A DNA stretch of 64,000 nucleotides from NCBI RefSeq assembly GCF_019457885.1, contig NZ_JAHZST010000006.1, positions 1 to 64,000 of the forward strand, read 5' to 3'. The DNA is from Shewanella nanhaiensis. GTDB lineage: Bacteria > Pseudomonadota > Gammaproteobacteria > Enterobacterales > Shewanellaceae. The first letter of the stretch is position 1. Every line of letters starts with the position of its first letter. Positions 60,576-64,000 of the stretch are shown here, one piece after another. Below the pieces are notes generated by a model. The model saw nothing but the letters and a program-made list of their open reading frames with translations, did not search any database and was not told the origin of the DNA. A program made the position numbers and the translations under genes.

Positions 60576-62093
60576 ATGATGGAAAATTCAAAACAGGTGA
60601 TAAGGTCAATTGTTATCGTTGGAGGCGGCACTTCTGGATGGATGACTGCGGCAGCATTGAGTCATTTCTTTAAGGGTAAACCAGTAAAGTTAACCTTAGT
60701 TGAGTCCTCAACAATAGGCACTATTGGTGTAGGAGAGGCGACAATTCCAACCCTAAGGCGTTTCTACAACAAATTGGGTTTTAGTGATTTTGATGTGATA
60801 AAGGCAACCAATGCCACCTGTAAACTTGGCATTGAATTTAAGGATTGGAAGCAAAAAGGTAGCCGCTTTATTCATCCGTTTGGGCTGTTTGGTCAGGGGA
60901 CTAAGGAGGTTGATTTTCATCACTATTGGAATCGGGCTCGGCTAGCAGGCGAGGCTGAGTTACTTTCAGAGTATTCCCTAGGGGCATCTCTTGCTCTTCA
61001 TAATAAGTTTGTTCTGCCATCAACTCCTCCATCCAGTCAGTTAGATATCTTTGATTGGGCGCTTCATTTCGATGCAGCCTTGTTTGCTAATTTAATGAAA
61101 GAGTTTGCACTTTCCCATGGTGTGATGCTTAAAGATAATGTGGTTGAGAAGGTTAATGTCGCGCAAAGTACAGGCAATATCGCCAGTGTGACACTTGACA
61201 GTGGCGAGCAGGTTGAAGGCGATCTATTTGTTGACTGTTCTGGGTTTAAGTCGCTGCTGTTACAAGAGACATTGAAAACAGGTTATCAAAACTGGAGTGA
61301 CTATCTTGTTTGTGATCGCGCAGTGGCAGTGCAAACTCAGGCGCGAGAAAATCCTGTTGTACGTACAATCTCTCAAGCACAAGAGTCGGGTTGGACTTGG
61401 AAGATCCCACTGCAGCATAGAACGGGCAATGGCCATGTCTATTCAAGTCAATTTATCTCAGATGATGAGGCAACCTCTACACTGGTAACGCAGCTTGATG
61501 GGGAGATGCTGCACGCACCAAGAATGTTTAGTTTTACCCCTGGCCGAGCCGAGAAAGCGTGGAATAAAAACTGTATTGCTGTGGGGTTATCCTCAGGCTT
61601 CTTAGAGCCGTTAGAGAGCACGAGTATCGCTTTGGTTGAAACCGCCATTGAGAAAATTCTGCTATCGGTAAAAGATGCAAGTTATACGGAGCAGGTAAGG
61701 GATCGTTTTAATCAAGTGACAGCGCTTGAATATGAGCGAGTAAGAGATTTTATCATTTTACATTACAAGCTCACCCATAGAACAGATTCTGCAATGTGGC
61801 GTTACTGCCAGCAGATGGCTATTCCAGATGAACTTGCATCGAAAATGCAGGCTTTTAGCCGTGACGGTAGTATCAAATCTTACCCTTGGGAGATCTTTGG
61901 TAAAGACAGTTGGCTTGCCATCTATGATGGTTTTGATTTCAGGCCGGAGAGTTTTAATCCCAAAGCCTTAAATATGGAGCTGGGTTACCTGAAAAAACAC
62001 CTGAGTTTTATGAAGAGCAGCATCGGTAACGCCGTTGAGTCGGCGCCGACACATGCTGAGTTTCTCGCTCAAGTTGCAGCTGATGGGATGTAA
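60576..62093 (+). CDS. Tryptophan halogenase family flavoprotein, copy 1
   Basis: The 505-residue FAD-dependent protein has the nucleotide motif 'IVIVGGGTSGWMTAAALSHFF', 'GTIGVGEATIPTLRRFYNKLG', a Lys in 'CKLGIEFKDWKQKG' that matches the catalytic Lys79 of PrnA, the W-x-W-x-I motif in 'GWTWKIPLQHRTGNGHVYSS', and 'SSGFLEPLESTSIALVE' with the conserved Glu. Real indole halogenation is not implied: such genes commonly sit beside TonB receptors in glycan loci, with unknown role. The start is one of two tandem ATGs (60576/60579); GTG 60567 is possible. It is 36 bp from the next copy, so the two form an operon. Confidence 0.9.
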   Translation: MMENSKQVIRSIVIVGGGTSGWMTAAALSHFFKGKPVKLTLVESSTIGTIGVGEATIPTLRRFYNKLGFSDFDVIKATNATCKLGIEFKDWKQKGSRFIHPFGLFGQGTKEVDFHHYWNRARLAGEAELLSEYSLGASLALHNKFVLPSTPPSSQLDIFDWALHFDAALFANLMKEFALSHGVMLKDNVVEKVNVAQSTGNIASVTLDSGEQVEGDLFVDCSGFKSLLLQETLKTGYQNWSDYLVCDRAVAVQTQARENPVVRTISQAQESGWTWKIPLQHRTGNGHVYSSQFISDDEATSTLVTQLDGEMLHAPRMFSFTPGRAEKAWNKNCIAVGLSSGFLEPLESTSIALVETAIEKILLSVKDASYTEQVRDRFNQVTALEYERVRDFIILHYKLTHRTDSAMWRYCQQMAIPDELASKMQAFSRDGSIKSYPWEIFGKDSWLAIYDGFDFRPESFNPKALNMELGYLKKHLSFMKSSIGNAVESAPTHAEFLAQVAADGM

Positions 62094-62129
62094 CTTGATT
62101 TTAGATACAAGATTGAGGATAAGTAACAG

Positions 62130-63638
62130 ATGATCCAAGAATCTATTAAAAAATTTGTTATCGTTGGTGGCGGAACAGCCGGTTGGATTGCGGCTGCTAC
62201 GCTAGGAAATATTTTTCGTCATTCAGAGGTTGAGATTGAGTTAGTCGAGTCTGATGATATCGGTGTTATTGGTGTGGGGGAGGCAACCATCCCCCCTTTG
62301 CTCACGATTTTAGAGAGCTTAGGGATCGATCTGGTCGACTTTATTAAACACACGCAAGCGAGTTTCAAGCTAGGTATACAGTTCGATGATTGGCACACTA
62401 TTGGACAGGGGTATTTTCACCCTTTTGGTACGCTTGGCCGCTCAATCGATGGCCATGACTTTTTCCAGTGCTGGCTAAAATCAAAATCTGAGGGTGATGA
62501 TACCCCTTTAATGGCTCACTCTCCGGAGTCTGTACTTGCCGAACAAGGGCGTTTTTTTCTGCCCTTTGAAGCTCAAGGAACCCCTCTGGCTTCTACGACA
62601 TTTGCTCTGCATTTAGATGCGGTTCTGGCTGGGAAGTATTTACGAAAATTTGCTGAAAAGTCAGGAGTAAAGCGTACTGAAGGCTTAGTTGAGTCTGTGT
62701 CCAAAAGTGATAAAGGTTTTATCGAGAGTGTGACGCTAAAAAGCGGCGTTGAGATCGCTGGAGATTTCTTTATCGATTGTAGTGGTTTTAAGGGCTTGCT
62801 GATTGAGGAGGCGTTAGAAACTGGCTATGAAGATTGGTCTGAATTTCTTCCCTGCAATAGGGCCGTAACGGTTCAAACTGAGAATATGGGTGATACCACC
62901 CCATACACCATAGCGACAGCCAGAGCTGCGGGGTGGACGTGGCGAATTCCACTACAACACAGAACCGGAAATGGTTATGTATTTTGTGACAAATATTGCA
63001 GTGATGAGGAAGCGGTAGAGACTCTGCTCAGTTCGATAGAGGGAGAGCCACTTACTGAGCCTAGAGTTATCCCTTTTACCACAGGAGTTCGCCATAAAGC
63101 GTGGAGTCAAAATTGTTTAGCCTTAGGCCTAGCACAAGGGTTTCTTGAACCTCTGGAGTCCACCGCCATCCATCTTGTTTCTAAGTCTTTGGCGCTATTT
63201 GTACGCCTGTTTCCAACGGCTGAATGTGATACTCAATTAAGTGATGAGTTTAACCGCAGAGTGCGTCAAGATTATGAGGAGATCAGAGACTTTTTGGTGT
63301 TGCATTACTGCACTACACAAAGGGATGACACTCCTTTTTGGCGCTGGTGTCAGCAGATGCCACTCCCTGAGAAATTAAAAGCTAAGCTTGAGCTGTTTAA
63401 GGTTCATGGGGGACTAATTCCTGGGACTGAAGAGCTATTCCAGCCCACAAGTTGGTATGCTGTTTTCGATGGTATGGGGGTTGAGCCCATTGGCTATAAT
63501 CCGACATTGGATGCCATTGATTATCACAAATTGAAGCAAAGTTTACATAGTGGCAAAACGGCAATCCAAACCAGCGCAGCTACTCAGCCAAGCCATGATG
63601 AGTTTTTGCGCACCTATTGCCCAGCCCCTAAAATTTAA
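62130..63638 (+). CDS. Tryptophan halogenase family flavoprotein, copy 2
   Basis: The 502-residue paralogue of the preceding gene has 'FVIVGGGTAGWIAAATLGNIF', 'GVIGVGEATIPPLLTILESLG', the Lys in 'FKLGIQFDDWHTIG', 'GWTWRIPLQHRTGNGYVFCD' and 'AQGFLEPLESTAIHLV'. GAGGATAAG precedes the ATG. All motifs needed for FAD use and HOCl-type chemistry are present, so neither copy is a plain relic. It ends 7 bp before the convergent third family member. Confidence 0.9.
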   Translation: MIQESIKKFVIVGGGTAGWIAAATLGNIFRHSEVEIELVESDDIGVIGVGEATIPPLLTILESLGIDLVDFIKHTQASFKLGIQFDDWHTIGQGYFHPFGTLGRSIDGHDFFQCWLKSKSEGDDTPLMAHSPESVLAEQGRFFLPFEAQGTPLASTTFALHLDAVLAGKYLRKFAEKSGVKRTEGLVESVSKSDKGFIESVTLKSGVEIAGDFFIDCSGFKGLLIEEALETGYEDWSEFLPCNRAVTVQTENMGDTTPYTIATARAAGWTWRIPLQHRTGNGYVFCDKYCSDEEAVETLLSSIEGEPLTEPRVIPFTTGVRHKAWSQNCLALGLAQGFLEPLESTAIHLVSKSLALFVRLFPTAECDTQLSDEFNRRVRQDYEEIRDFLVLHYCTTQRDDTPFWRWCQQMPLPEKLKAKLELFKVHGGLIPGTEELFQPTSWYAVFDGMGVEPIGYNPTLDAIDYHKLKQSLHSGKTAIQTSAATQPSHDEFLRTYCPAPKI

Positions 63639-63644
63639 ACTTGC

Positions 63645-64000
63645 CTATTGAGACACTGCTTTGCAGTGTCTATCAATAAAAGTTTGATGGCTAACAGATT
63701 GACTCGCGGCATTGATTATTGAGTGTTTCATCTGTGCTAGGTTTTGCTTAACAGTCTCTAAAGGGATGGCATCGACTCTTGGGTCGTAGCGGTTAGGTAA
63801 TACACCAAATGCGTGATACATGGTCAGCCAGCTTGCCGCTTCGAAGGACTCATTTTCACGTAGGATGATATGTCCTTGGCTACGGTAGACATCAATCTTA
63901 TGAGAGAGGGTTTCAGGCACTGCCATCTCTTGGCAGTATTGCCAAAATGGGGAGTCTATTCCATTTGCTAGCTTGTAGTGCAGGATAATAAAGTCTCTTA
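63645..64000 (-). CDS. Tryptophan halogenase family protein, copy 3 (C-terminal part, runs off window)
   Basis: The minus strand is open from the right edge. It reads 'RDFIILHYKLANGIDSPFWQYCQEMAVPETLSHKIDVYRSQGHIILRENESFEAASWLTMYHAFGVLPNRYDPRVDAI', which matches the end of the two plus-strand copies (RDFIILHYKL...WRYCQQMAIPDELASKM). The stop is at 63645. Only about 118 residues are visible, and the catalytic half lies outside. It is convergent with copy 2. Confidence 0.85.
   Translation of the reverse strand, partial: RDFIILHYKLANGIDSPFWQYCQEMAVPETLSHKIDVYRSQGHIILRENESFEAASWLTMYHAFGVLPNRYDPRVDAIPLETVKQNLAQMKHSIINAASQSVSHQTFIDRHCKAVSQ

Overview
The window looks like chromosomal DNA of a marine Shewanella or a close relative (Alteromonadales). 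The reasons are the zapA-6S RNA-ygfB-ubiH-ubiI-gcvTHP neighbourhood, a mipA/DUF3019/two-component operon, large TonB-dependent receptors, a NagR-type operator next to a GH20 hexosaminidase, and many small dispersed palindromic repeats. The species is not resolved.

Layout. (1) 0-2.4 kb: the 5' end of an IS110-family transposase runs off the left edge. After it come a diverged 274-bp tandem repeat, a small membrane protein, a small hypothetical protein and an inverted third repeat copy. (2) 2.5-7.5 kb: an acyl-CoA ligase, ccoG, and a PAS/sigma-54 activator whose likely operators lie upstream of ccoG and over its own promoter. (3) 8-15.4 kb: mostly single genes: TonB receptor, LysE exporter, DUF3144, orphan type IV pilin, ung, NlpE-like lipoprotein, periplasmic binding protein, 5-formyl-THF cyclo-ligase. 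(4) 15.5-22.2 kb: envelope-sensing genes: YceI, an ECF sigma/anti-sigma pair, a MipA/DUF3019/response regulator/histidine kinase operon with a small upstream ORF, and a second mipA with a lipoprotein. (5) 22.4-32.6 kb: 6S RNA followed by decayed tandem copies of its 3' end, each ending in its own terminator; then zapA, ygfB, ubiH, ubiI and the glycine cleavage genes gcvT, gcvH, gcvP, which are separated by palindromic repeats and a MITE-like element. (6) 32.6-34.2 kb: a repeat-rich gap with a RAYT transposase remnant and an AT-rich orphan secreted protein. (7) 34.2-41.8 kb: a nine-gene Mrp-type cation/proton antiporter operon on the minus strand (E-F-G-A'B-C-D-D-small-D); its A'B gene seems to start at an ATC codon. 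(8) 41.8-50.5 kb: accessory genes, several unrecognised (Rap1a-like, PLD-like, acyltransferase 3, serine hydrolase, dCMP deaminase, DUF3297, beta-helix lipoprotein). (9) 50.8-53.4 kb: a full-length glnD away from its usual neighbours. (10) 53.5-64 kb: an amino-sugar/glycan uptake locus: GH20 hexosaminidase, SMP-30-like protein, TonB receptor with two NagR-type boxes, and three tryptophan-halogenase-family genes, the last cut by the right edge.

The most unusual points are the 6S RNA tail/terminator array, the compact sigma-54 circuit around ccoG, the probable AUC start in the Mrp operon, and two families of dispersed hairpins whose stems covary while their tips stay constant. No rRNA, tRNA or CRISPR array was seen. 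All family names come from reading motifs by eye; no search was run.
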